Source of the DNA: Blastocatellia bacterium
Lineage (GTDB): Bacteria; Acidobacteriota; Blastocatellia; Pyrinomonadales; Pyrinomonadaceae
Direction of reading: 5' to 3'
Assembly: GCA_003488005.1 (NCBI GenBank)
Contig: DNND01000091.1
Coordinates: 1 to 13,342 of the forward strand
Length of the DNA stretch: 13,342 nt
The notes under the pieces are model-generated. The model did no database searches. It saw only the letters and a program-made list of their open reading frames with translations, and was not told the origin of the DNA. The translations under genes and the position numbers were made by a program. Below, piece after piece: positions 1 through 6,074 of the stretch. Position 1 is the first letter of the stretch; every line of letters begins with the position of its first letter.

Positions 1-23
1 GGCGGGACGCCCGCGGTCCCAGT
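1..23 (+). repeat. Dispersed GC-rich repeat, copy 1 (may extend left of the window)
   Basis: The first 23 bases match the reverse complement of 10275-10297 at 20 of 23 positions, both ending in CCCAGT. The three differences are all transitions. Neither copy lies in a recognisable gene, so this looks like an interspersed intergenic repeat. The left boundary is unknown because the window starts here. Confidence 0.55.
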
Positions 24-26
24 CAA

Positions 27-57
27 AAGGCCCGCTCTGGAAGCGGGCCTTCTTGTT
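27..57. terminator. Intrinsic terminator, probably bidirectional
   Basis: A perfect 10-bp stem (27-36 with 42-51, AAGGCCCGCT / AGCGGGCCTT) closes a 5-nt loop and is followed on the plus strand by a T-rich tract (TTCTTGTT). It lies 27 bases past the stop codon of the minus-strand M48 peptidase gene. On the minus strand the stem is followed by TTTTGAC, so it could end that transcript as well as one entering from the left. Confidence 0.75.
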
Positions 58-83
58 ATTGATCCTTAGCTAGTTCGACGAAC

Positions 84-1511
84 TTAGTCATTCAACTGCA
101 CCGAACGCAGGATATTGCGGAAAGCGCTTTGGTACGAATTGAACTCGTTACTTGGCGCGACCGCAATCATGTAAAAGAGTTGGCCGTTACGCAGCTGCGT
201 TGTGACGACCGTAATAATTTCCGCTCGGCCGGTTGCTTCGTTGACGTTGTTGAGTGTCATTGATAAGCCGGTCCTTCCCGAAATCGTAGTGCGCTGGTAG
301 CCGCTTTGCTGCCGCAGATTTCCACCCAAGCTATTGAGAAACTCATTAGTGCCTTGTTGCAGGTTGGTGCTTTGCGCCTGAAACACGCCGAAATTTACGC
401 CATGCGTGAAGACCACCTGATTCTGAGATTGACCATAGGCTCCTTCCGGAGCAAACCAGACACTGTTGTTGCCGCCCAGTTCGCGCCAGTTGCTCGGCAC
501 GCTAACACGCAACGCACCGCCAAACTCCGAATAGTTCTGATACTGCGTCGATGGATATCCGACGCGCCCACCCGGCGGATTGTTCGGATAGTTTCCCGTG
601 TTGCCGGTGTTTTCGCCATTTGGATAACGTTGACCGCTGCGCGCAATTTCCTGCATCGATGGGGCTCGGCCCATGCCACGCAAGCGCGACTGGACTTGCG
701 CAAACTCGCGCGAGTCGCGCACCGGGTTCACGATCCGCAGGTACTGCGCTTCCTGATTAATACGCGCATAACGATTCGCCGGGCTGGGGTGACTGCTCAT
801 AAACCCGCCACCCCCACCGCCGCTTTGACGTTCGATGGTCTGAAACATGTTGGCTAAATCGCGCGGGTCATAACCTGCACGCGCCATGATCTGCGCGCCG
901 AGTATGTCGGCTTCAGTTTCATATTCGCGACTGAACTTCAGAAAGTAAACGCCGACACCTTGCCCCGCAACCTGCGCCGCTGCTCCTGCTGGTCCACCAA
1001 GAATCTGTCCACCAATGCCGAGAATGCCGGCCAACAAACCATACTTCTGCGCTTTGGATGCCTGCGCGGTACCGTGACGCAAAGCGACGTGACTAAGCTC
1101 GTGGGCCATAACGCCCGCCATCTCGCCTTCGTTGCGCGCGGCTTCGATCATGCCGCGGTTTACGTACATTGGACCACCGGGCAAAGCAAACGCGTTGATG
1201 TCGCTGGCGTTTATCACCTTGAAATAGTATTGAAACTCGGGATGCTGAAATTCCGGCGGAATCGCCGATACTAACCGCATGCCAACTCGCGAGACATAGT
1301 TATTAGTTTGGGCGTCATTCAGCAGGGGAAACTGCTGCTCAGCTTCCGCCGCTGCCTGGCGGCCGGCCCTTACGTCATCCGCGGGTTTGTATTTGTTGCT
1401 GTGATAGCTGATTTTTGTTTGGGTGAAAACTGAAACGGGCATTGCAAAAATCGCAAACACCGCCAGCATCGCCATCACCCGTTGCAGACTGTAATAGTTT
1501 TTTCTAATCAT
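84..1511 (-). CDS. Secreted M48 family zinc metallopeptidase with extra C-terminal domain
   Basis: Predicted 475-residue exported peptidase of the M48 (BepA/Oma1/HtpX-like) type, probably acting on envelope proteins. A basic N-terminus and hydrophobic stretch (residues about 5-30) form a signal peptide. The zinc site is HELSH (H137, E138, H141), and the third ligand should be the Glu of the ExxxD pattern in EYETEAD (E198...D202). A Gly/Ala-rich hydrophobic segment lies between the two. Residues about 230-330 are a Gly/Asn/Pro-rich linker with SSHPSPANR. The last ~140 residues form a separate domain starting near LRVSVPSNWREL, which looks like a PsbP/MOG1-type alpha/beta fold (inference). The ATG at 1511 was preferred over one seven codons upstream because GGAG lies 7 nt before it, whereas the upstream ATG falls across that site. 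The family is clear; the substrate is unknown. Confidence 0.9.
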   Translation of the reverse strand: MIRKNYYSLQRVMAMLAVFAIFAMPVSVFTQTKISYHSNKYKPADDVRAGRQAAAEAEQQFPLLNDAQTNNYVSRVGMRLVSAIPPEFQHPEFQYYFKVINASDINAFALPGGPMYVNRGMIEAARNEGEMAGVMAHELSHVALRHGTAQASKAQKYGLLAGILGIGGQILGGPAGAAAQVAGQGVGVYFLKFSREYETEADILGAQIMARAGYDPRDLANMFQTIERQSGGGGGGFMSSHPSPANRYARINQEAQYLRIVNPVRDSREFAQVQSRLRGMGRAPSMQEIARSGQRYPNGENTGNTGNYPNNPPGGRVGYPSTQYQNYSEFGGALRVSVPSNWRELGGNNSVWFAPEGAYGQSQNQVVFTHGVNFGVFQAQSTNLQQGTNEFLNSLGGNLRQQSGYQRTTISGRTGLSMTLNNVNEATGRAEIITVVTTQLRNGQLFYMIAVAPSNEFNSYQSAFRNILRSVQLND

Positions 1512-1525
1512 TTGTTTTCTCCATA

Positions 1526-1538
1526 CCGGCAAAGCCGG
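1526..1538. repeat. Small palindrome with trinucleotide loop in the M48 leader
   Basis: CCGGC-AAA-GCCGG is a perfect 5-bp stem with a 3-nt loop, immediately upstream of the M48 Shine-Dalgarno on the minus strand. It has the same GGC-NNN-GCC core as the hairpin units of the composite elements at 5193-5382 and 5835-5985. It may be a solitary unit of that family or a small mRNA hairpin affecting translation. Confidence 0.45.
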
Positions 1539-1560
1539 AACTCGAACTCAAATCGCGCCA

Positions 1561-1595
1561 AAGAAAAAAGCGGCCAACCCTGAGATTGTGCCGCT
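1561..1595 (-). terminator. Terminator-like hairpin between the DUF4870-like gene and the M48 gene
   Basis: Read on the minus strand, AGCGGC (1595-1590) pairs with GCCGCT (1574-1569) across a 15-nt loop and is followed by a run of T with one C (TTTTTTCTTT). This fits an intrinsic terminator for the JAMM/DUF4870-like transcript, though it lies about 285 bases after the DUF4870-like stop. It could also be an attenuator in a long M48 leader, since the M48 start is only 58 bases further on. The stem is short, so confidence is moderate. Confidence 0.4.
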
Positions 1596-1879
1596 CTTAA
1601 GTCTTCTGGCCCAACCTCCCTGGAATAAGTGCACTCACCATATTCATGCCATTTAGGGAAGAGAGCCTTTGGCCTGGCTTCTGTTTGATGAGTTACCGCA
1701 AGCCTGCGTTCGCCCATTCTCTGTTGCCAGAATGTTACGAGACGCGAGCCAAAGCTGAACCAAAACGCAACATCGTGAGCGTCTTTGAGAACGATTTCAG
1801 TTCGAAGATTCAACAAGCTGGTCTGGCAAAGCCTCCGCGCACAAGCATTGCAATGCCAGTGCCAGAAGCACCGCCGGGT
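1596..1879. other. Intergenic space with no recognised gene
   Basis: Open frames exist on both strands (for example minus 1508-1816 and plus 1646-2005), but they lack a Shine-Dalgarno, overlap neighbouring genes, and translate to low-complexity Arg/Phe-rich peptides with no recognisable domain. I see no tRNA-like or strongly structured element. The M48 promoter probably lies here or just downstream, but no clear -35/-10 pair stood out. Confidence 0.4.
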
Positions 1880-2557
1880 CTAGGACTTCTTAAACTCGAT
1901 ATGATCGTTGAACCACTGCGCCGGTTCCGACAGGGCGCTGATGTGATGAGGTTTGCCTTTAGCGACGCGAATCATCGAGACAATCAGAAATATGAACGAG
2001 GCTAATTTAAACAGCGAGCCCCCGGCAGTCGTACCGCTGACCGCGCCTACTACCGAGAAAGCCGTTCCCAATACCAAAATCGCCACGTGCAAAGCCAAAC
2101 CTTGCGCCGCGTGAAAGCGCACTTTGGGTTCGCTTCGAGGAACCAGAAAGAGTTCCACAAGAGATCCTATGACTCCGAGATAGGGCGTATATGGCAGGAC
2201 CGTGGCCCACTTTTCCGACAACCCGATACCGGCGACGGAACGCTTACCCGGTCTTTGCGTTATTGGCGGAGCCGTGAATTGCGCCGGTTGATAGGGCGCG
2301 GGTGGTGCATAAGTTGGCGGCACGAAAACTGAAGGATACGACGTTTCCAGCGTGGCCTTGTCATAGCGTCGTGTGGGCGTCTCTGAATAAATGTTGGCGC
2401 GCGCTTCTTCGTTAGCCGCGGAACCAACTTCGCGCGTGGCGCTGCGCACCGGCTGCGTCACTGGTCCATTGCCGCCTTCGCCCCGATCCTTTTCCGCGTT
2501 CTTCACAAAATCGGGATCGAGGGGGTTGGTATCGTATTTACCCCTTTTTGTTTCCAT
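1880..2557 (-). CDS. DUF4870/Tic20-like membrane protein with proline-rich N-terminus
   Basis: A 225-residue protein in two parts. Residues 1 to about 105 are hydrophilic and then rich in Pro, Tyr and Ala (around PPTYAPPAPYQPAQ), probably disordered and cytoplasmic. The C-terminal half has three hydrophobic segments (about 119-138, 152-174 and 182-198) with the signature VRFHAAQGLALH (146-157) after the first helix. That layout is typical of small DUF4870/Tic20-like proteins of unknown function. The start METKRG has only a weak GAGA upstream. The gene begins 39 bases after the stop of the JAMM peptidase gene on the same strand, so the two are probably co-transcribed and translation may be coupled. 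The family call is by motif memory; no function should be assumed. Confidence 0.75.
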   Translation of the reverse strand: METKRGKYDTNPLDPDFVKNAEKDRGEGGNGPVTQPVRSATREVGSAANEEARANIYSETPTRRYDKATLETSYPSVFVPPTYAPPAPYQPAQFTAPPITQRPGKRSVAGIGLSEKWATVLPYTPYLGVIGSLVELFLVPRSEPKVRFHAAQGLALHVAILVLGTAFSVVGAVSGTTAGGSLFKLASFIFLIVSMIRVAKGKPHHISALSEPAQWFNDHIEFKKS

Positions 2558-2596
2558 CGGCAGTCTCTACGATGTGTTACCTAAGATGGTTCAATC

Positions 2597-3010
2597 TTAC
2601 TCGTCTGCGACCGCATACTCAACTTCTTCCCAGCGGCCATCAGCCTCTGAAATCTTAAATGCGCGCATCACCGGTTGTGCACCGGAAAGCCCAACAATGA
2701 AATAGATGGCCTGCGGGTAGTAGGCCAGCCGCACATCGGTCTCGGAAGGCTGCGGCTCAGTTGCGCGCGGATGAGAATGATAGATGGCAAGGAGTTGTTC
2801 CCCGCGTTCGCGCATCTGCCGCTGTGCGCCGAACAAATCTTCGGGCGCCGCTTCGTATGCCACCTGCGCATTCGCGGCCACATTGCGCAGCGGATAAAGG
2901 CTGGTTGCGCGTTCGCCGTCACCGCCTATCAGGCCGCAACACTCGTCAGGTGCGGCTTGCGTCGCAGATGCAAAAATCTCTTCAAGTTGTCGAAGAGTCA
3001 CAGTTGTCAT
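2597..3010 (-). CDS. JAMM/Mov34-type (M67 family) metallopeptidase
   Basis: A 137-residue single-domain protein, the usual size for bacterial JAB1/MPN+ peptidases. The complete JAMM signature is visible: E23 in PDECCG, then H78-S-H80-P followed by S89 and D92 (HSHPRATEPQPSETD). The enzyme should therefore bind zinc and be active. Bacterial relatives (Mec+/CysO-cysteine peptidase type) cleave after the C-terminal Gly-Gly of ubiquitin-like sulfur carriers in cysteine or cofactor synthesis, but no ThiS/MoaD/CysO-like gene or E1-like partner is in this window, so the substrate is open. On the minus strand a -10-like TAATCT lies near 3040 and a weak AGG precedes the ATG. It starts 41 bases from the divergent antitoxin gene and is followed by the DUF4870-like gene. 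Confidence 0.9.
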   Translation of the reverse strand: MTTVTLRQLEEIFASATQAAPDECCGLIGGDGERATSLYPLRNVAANAQVAYEAAPEDLFGAQRQMRERGEQLLAIYHSHPRATEPQPSETDVRLAYYPQAIYFIVGLSGAQPVMRAFKISEADGRWEEVEYAVADE

Positions 3011-3015
3011 TTAGC

Positions 3016-3043
3016 TTGCCTGACCGACCAGTTTTGCTAAGAT
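3016..3043 (+). promoter_or_regulatory. Candidate promoter of the orphan antitoxin, with very short or no leader
   Basis: TTGCCT (3016-3021) and TAAGAT (3038-3043) are separated by 16 bases, and TG at 3035-3036 plus C makes an extended -10 (TGCTAAGAT). The ATG is only 8 bases past the -10, so transcription would start at or next to the start codon. There is no Shine-Dalgarno. The complementary strand of the -10 reads TAATCTTA and may serve the divergent JAMM gene. Confidence 0.4.
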
Positions 3044-3051
3044 TACTTTCG

Positions 3052-3300
3052 ATGTCAAAAGCATTTGAAGAAATCGCAAAAGAGGCCTCTCAACTTTCAC
3101 GCGAGCAACGGCTTGACCTGGCTAGTCTGTTACTGAGACTGAACGACAGCACATCCGACACGGATGTAAGTGCTGAATGGGAACGGGAAATTCTGGCGCG
3201 CATTCGGGCCATTGATGAAAACGAGGTAGAAGGGATTTCGTTTGAGGCGGTAATGCGCGAAGCTGAAAAAGCGTCTTACCCTTTTTGTGAATCTGTGTAA
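3052..3300 (+). CDS. Orphan addiction-module antitoxin (Unstab_antitox/TIGR02574 type)
   Basis: An 82-residue acidic protein matching the common pattern of this family: an N-terminal helix with LSREQRLDLASLLLRLND, the central WEREILARI, then ENEVEGISFEAVMREAE (normally EGxxxxxxWxEV near the end). Members normally precede a RelE/ParE-type toxin gene; here the next gene is aspS on the opposite strand, so no toxin is present. The last residues (SYPFCESV) look foreign to the family. The stop codon lies in the 9-bp tandem repeat at 3290-3316, suggesting the original 3' end and the toxin were lost. Start chosen at MSKAFEE because the longer frame upstream runs antisense through the JAMM gene. It may be a relic or a free-standing regulator. 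Confidence 0.75.
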   Translation: MSKAFEEIAKEASQLSREQRLDLASLLLRLNDSTSDTDVSAEWEREILARIRAIDENEVEGISFEAVMREAEKASYPFCESV

Positions 3301-3316
3301 TCTGCGGAATCTGCGG
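3290..3316 (+). repeat. Three tandem 9-bp repeats at the end of the antitoxin gene
   Basis: Units AATCTGTGT (3290-3298), AATCTGCGG (3299-3307) and AATCTGCGG (3308-3316) run head to tail and are followed by ATGAC. The first unit supplies the T of the antitoxin TAA stop. The array fills most of the space between the convergent antitoxin and aspS genes. Its style resembles short interspersed intergenic repeats, but that is recollection, not a search result. Confidence 0.65.
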
Positions 3317-3332
3317 ATGACTTCTTAGCGAT

Positions 3333-5144
3333 CTATTGCTTGTCCACGATCTTCAGGTGCAACTCCTCCAATTGCTTCTGATCAACCTCACCAGGCGCGT
3401 CGATCATTAGATCGGTCGCGGAAGCTGTTTTGGGAAACGCCATCACGTCGCGAATATTTTCCGTGCCCGCCAGCACCATCATCAAACGATCAATCCCCGG
3501 CGCGATGCCACCATGCGGCGGCGTGCCAAACTCGAGGGCATCGAGAAAGAACCCAAAGCGTGAACGTGCTTCTTCCGTTGTCAGGCCGAGTGCTTTGAAG
3601 ACGAGCCGCTGCACGTCGCGCCGGTGGATTCGAATAGAACCACTGGCCAACTCGACGCCGTTGATAACCGGGTCGTAGGCTTTGGTTCGCAGTTGGCCCA
3701 ACAAGTCGGTTTCGCCTCCTTCGACTGCGCGTTCGAGTAGGCCGAGATCTTCGTCGAGCGGCGAAGTGAAGGGATGGTGCATGGCGTAATAACGGTCATC
3801 GTCTTCGTGGTACTCAAACATCGGAAACTCGGTCACCCATAACGGCGCGTACGCGTTTGCTGGAATTAACTTCTCGCGCCGGGCGACCTCGTTTCGCAAA
3901 GCACCCAAACTTGCCGCCACCGTCTTTGCTTTTCCGGCAACTATCAGGACTGCATCGCCTTTCTTAGCGGCCGCGGCCGAGGCCAACGCGTTTACGCCGT
4001 CTTCACCCAAAACTTTCAGCAGCGATGAGGTGGTTTCGTCACCAAGTTTTATCCAGGCTAGCGCCGCGGCGCCATAGCGCTTTGCGAATTCCTGCAATTC
4101 GTCGAGCACTTTGCGTGAAAGTCCAGCGCCGCCCTTGATCACAATTCCCTGCACTTCTCCGCCGGCAGCGAGCGCCGACGCGTAAGGGGCAAAAGTAGTT
4201 CCCGCGAGTGCCGGCGAAAGATTCTGCAACTCCATACCGTCGATTCGCAGGTCGGGTTTATCCGATCCCCAGCGCCGCATCGCCTCGGCATAAGTAAATC
4301 GCGGAAACGGCAGCGGCAGCTCGACTCCAATCAGTTTGAAGATGCGCGCAAACAATCCTTCAGTCACGGAATAAATCTGATGGAGCGTGGCGAAACTCAT
4401 TTCCAGATCGAGTTGGGTAAATTCAGGTTGACGATCCGCGCGCAGATCCTCATCACGAAAGCAGCGCGCGATCTGAAAGTACTTATCCAGTCCCGCAATC
4501 ATGCAAAGCTGCTTGAACAACTGCGGCGATTGCGGCAGCGCAAAGAATTTTCCCGGCTGCACGCGCGACGGAACAATGTAATCGCGCGCGCCTTCAGGAG
4601 TGGATTTGATCAGAATTGGTGTTTCAATTTCCGTGAAGCCCTGCTCGTCCATGTAGCTGCGAATCTCGCGCAGTACCCGATGACGCAGGCGCAGGTTCGC
4701 TTGAAGCTGCGGCCGGCGCAAGTCGAGGTAACGATATTTCAAACGCAGGTCTTCACTGGCTAGCGCATCGACAGAAGAGTCGAGTTGAAACGGTAGCGTG
4801 CGCGCGTCGTTGAGGATTAAGACCTCACGTGCCTGGACTTCCACTTCGCCAGTCGGCAGTTTTGGATTGCGCGAGGCTTCATCGCGCAGCACTACTTCTC
4901 CGGTAACGGCGATTACGAATTCGCCGCGTGACCCTTTTGCCTTTGCGTGGGCTTCAGGCGCATCTTCGGAATTGAAGACGACTTGAGTGATGCCCTCGCG
5001 ATCGCGCAGATCGATAAAGGTCAGCTCGCCAAAATCGCGACGCCGCGCTACCCAGCCCATTAGCGTCACGCTAACGCCCACATCAGTTGCGCGCAAAGCG
5101 CCACACGAATGGGTGCGCTCGAGATTTCCTAAGTGATCAAGCAT
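3333..5144 (-). CDS. aspS: Aspartyl-tRNA synthetase, bacterial type
   Basis: A 603-residue class II synthetase that attaches aspartate to tRNA-Asp in the cytoplasm. Domain order is bacterial: an N-terminal OB-fold anticodon-binding domain (about 1-110, with GWVARRRDFGELTFIDLRDREG), a catalytic core with motif 2 (CFRDEDLRADRQPEFTQLD, about 228-246), an inserted GAD domain (about 300-425), then the core again and motif 3 (GIAPGIDRLMMVLAG) near the end. Residues that separate tRNA-Asp-specific from tRNA-Asp/Asn-charging enzymes are atypical: F38 where Pseudomonas has His31 and E. coli Leu, and A90 where they have Gly82 and Lys. Specificity therefore cannot be read from those sites. No Shine-Dalgarno is visible; a TAATAT hexamer lies 9 bases before the ATG. 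Last gene of the hisS-to-aspS co-directional cluster. Confidence 0.97.
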   Translation of the reverse strand: MLDHLGNLERTHSCGALRATDVGVSVTLMGWVARRRDFGELTFIDLRDREGITQVVFNSEDAPEAHAKAKGSRGEFVIAVTGEVVLRDEASRNPKLPTGEVEVQAREVLILNDARTLPFQLDSSVDALASEDLRLKYRYLDLRRPQLQANLRLRHRVLREIRSYMDEQGFTEIETPILIKSTPEGARDYIVPSRVQPGKFFALPQSPQLFKQLCMIAGLDKYFQIARCFRDEDLRADRQPEFTQLDLEMSFATLHQIYSVTEGLFARIFKLIGVELPLPFPRFTYAEAMRRWGSDKPDLRIDGMELQNLSPALAGTTFAPYASALAAGGEVQGIVIKGGAGLSRKVLDELQEFAKRYGAAALAWIKLGDETTSSLLKVLGEDGVNALASAAAAKKGDAVLIVAGKAKTVAASLGALRNEVARREKLIPANAYAPLWVTEFPMFEYHEDDDRYYAMHHPFTSPLDEDLGLLERAVEGGETDLLGQLRTKAYDPVINGVELASGSIRIHRRDVQRLVFKALGLTTEEARSRFGFFLDALEFGTPPHGGIAPGIDRLMMVLAGTENIRDVMAFPKTASATDLMIDAPGEVDQKQLEELHLKIVDKQ

Positions 5145-5153
5145 TGTCGATAG

Positions 5154-5159
5154 ATATTA
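5154..5159 (-). promoter_or_regulatory. -10-like hexamer close to the aspS start
   Basis: On the minus strand TAATAT lies 9 bases before the aspS ATG, with no Shine-Dalgarno between them and no good -35 match upstream. A transcript starting about 7 bases after it would begin within a few bases of the ATG. This suggests aspS has its own promoter despite lying downstream of the VOC gene. Confidence 0.35.
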
Positions 5160-5192
5160 ACCGTGTGACGCATTGAGGGCCAGCGTGTGTTT

Positions 5193-5382
5193 GGCTGTGC
5201 CGTCTGATGTGCGGAAGGTCTGCGACCTCCGGCCACCTATTAATGAAAAGGGGGCTATGCCCCTGTTGGGGCGCAGCCCCGAAACTTTTAATTAAGCCGA
5301 AACGGTGGGGCGCAGCCCGGGGTTCCCGGCGGGGCAGCCCCGCTGGGGTGGCAGGCGCCACCGCACATCGGACGGCAAAGCC
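5193..5382. repeat. Composite palindromic element A (between VOC gene and aspS)
   Basis: The outer arms 5193-5214 and 5361-5382 are inverted repeats matching at 20 of 22 positions. Between them sit further small palindromes: AGGTC-TGC-GACCT (5216-5228), GGGGC-TAT-GCCCC (5251-5263), GGGGC-GCA-GCCCC (5268-5280), an imperfect copy at 5307-5319, GCGGGG-CAG-CCCCGC (5329-5343) and GGTGGC-AGGC-GCCACC (5347-5362). The outer arms share the pattern GGCTNTGCCG...GTGCGG with element B on the other side of the VOC gene. No open frame with gene-like character fits it. It looks like an interspersed palindromic element that would fold as DNA or RNA. Confidence 0.7.
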
Positions 5383-5386
5383 GCGC

Positions 5387-5788
5387 TTAAGCCTGGACTA
5401 TTTCGATCAAATTGCCGCCGGGGTCGCGCACGTAAAACCTTTTCACGCCGGCGATAGGACGTGGGTCGGAAATGATCTCGACACCGGAATCGCGCAGGTG
5501 GCGCTCGGCAAGCGCGATGTCGGCAACAACATAACAAACGTGCCGGTCACTCGCTGCGTTCGTTACTTGTTCTTCAACTGATAAGTGAAGCTGAACGCCG
5601 CCGAGTTCATACCAGGCGCCGACGTTTTGCCTTGTACCAACTGGTTTGGGAAGTTCCTTCAGTCCCAGCACTGTCCCATAAAACTCTTTGGCGGCAGCCT
5701 CAGCGTTCGCCGAGACTGTGACGTTCACATGACTCAACGCGACAACGCGGAATGCCTCGGCGTTCTTTGAAGCGTTAGTGCTGGTCAT
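5387..5788 (-). CDS. VOC superfamily (glyoxalase/bleomycin-resistance fold) protein
   Basis: A 133-residue single VOC domain with two beta-alpha-beta-beta-beta halves. The first starts at ALSHVNVTV and the second at RHVCYVVAD; the protein ends with the usual RDPGGNLIEIVQ. Candidate metal ligands are H20, H68 (QLHLS), H83 and E129, so it may be a metal-dependent lyase, isomerase, dioxygenase or binding protein; sequence alone does not decide which. GGGAG lies 6 bases before the ATG, supporting this start. It lies between DinB/DUF1572 and aspS in the same orientation but is separated from them by 311 and 242 bases, each space holding a composite palindromic element, so co-transcription is uncertain. 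Confidence 0.85.
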   Translation of the reverse strand: MTSTNASKNAEAFRVVALSHVNVTVSANAEAAAKEFYGTVLGLKELPKPVGTRQNVGAWYELGGVQLHLSVEEQVTNAASDRHVCYVVADIALAERHLRDSGVEIISDPRPIAGVKRFYVRDPGGNLIEIVQA

Positions 5789-5834
5789 TTCTTGCTCCCG
5801 GTAAGCGTCAAAAACTTGATGATCAGGTGGCGCT

Positions 5835-5985
5835 GCGGCTTTGCCGCCTTCCGTGCGGAAAGGCTATGCCTTTCCGGTGGTGCCCCCACTTGTCGAGGCT
5901 ATGCCTCCGACGGAGGCGTAGCCTCATCGATAAAAACACGTTCCGGAAAGGCAGAGCCTTTCCGCACCGAAGGCGGCAAAGCCGC
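5835..5985. repeat. Composite palindromic element B (between DinB gene and VOC gene)
   Basis: Outer arms 5835-5877 and 5943-5985 are 43-base inverted repeats pairing at 41 of 43 positions. Each arm contains two smaller hairpins: GCGGC-TTT-GCCGC (5835-5847) and GGAAAGGC-TAT-GCCTTTCC (5857-5875), mirrored by 5945-5963 and 5973-5985. The centre holds GAGGC-TAT-GCCTC (5895-5907) and GAGGC-GTA-GCCTC (5913-5925), which also pair with each other (14 of 15). The DNA can thus form one long cruciform or a row of small hairpins. It shares arm sequence with element A. It fills most of the 311-base space between the flanking genes and holds no supported ORF. Confidence 0.8.
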
Positions 5986-6074
5986 GAACTTCCCCGACAC
6001 TCAACCAGACGGTGCCAAGCGCGTACACCTTAAAGAGAGGAGTGAATGAGAACGCTTTGCGTCAACTCGGTCCC

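Noticed and set aside
1508..1816. Minus-strand 102-codon frame overlapping the M48 start
   Set aside because: No Shine-Dalgarno, no recognisable family, and it contains the terminator-like hairpin and the M48 ribosome site.
5193..5382. Possible CRISPR array or riboswitch in the repeated palindromes
   Set aside because: Units are unequal in sequence and spacing with no constant repeat/spacer pattern, and no known riboswitch core was recognised; the inverted-arm layout fits a palindromic element better.
5137..5581. Open frames on both strands across 5137-5581 (plus 5207-5581, minus 5137-5361 and 5292-5537)
   Set aside because: They are Arg/Pro/Ala-rich translations of element A and of the antisense or shifted frame of the VOC gene.
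5792..6049. Plus-strand 85-codon open frame, and an overlapping 68-codon frame
   Set aside because: It is almost entirely composite element B read through; the Cys/Gly/Arg-rich peptide reflects the palindromes and not a protein family.
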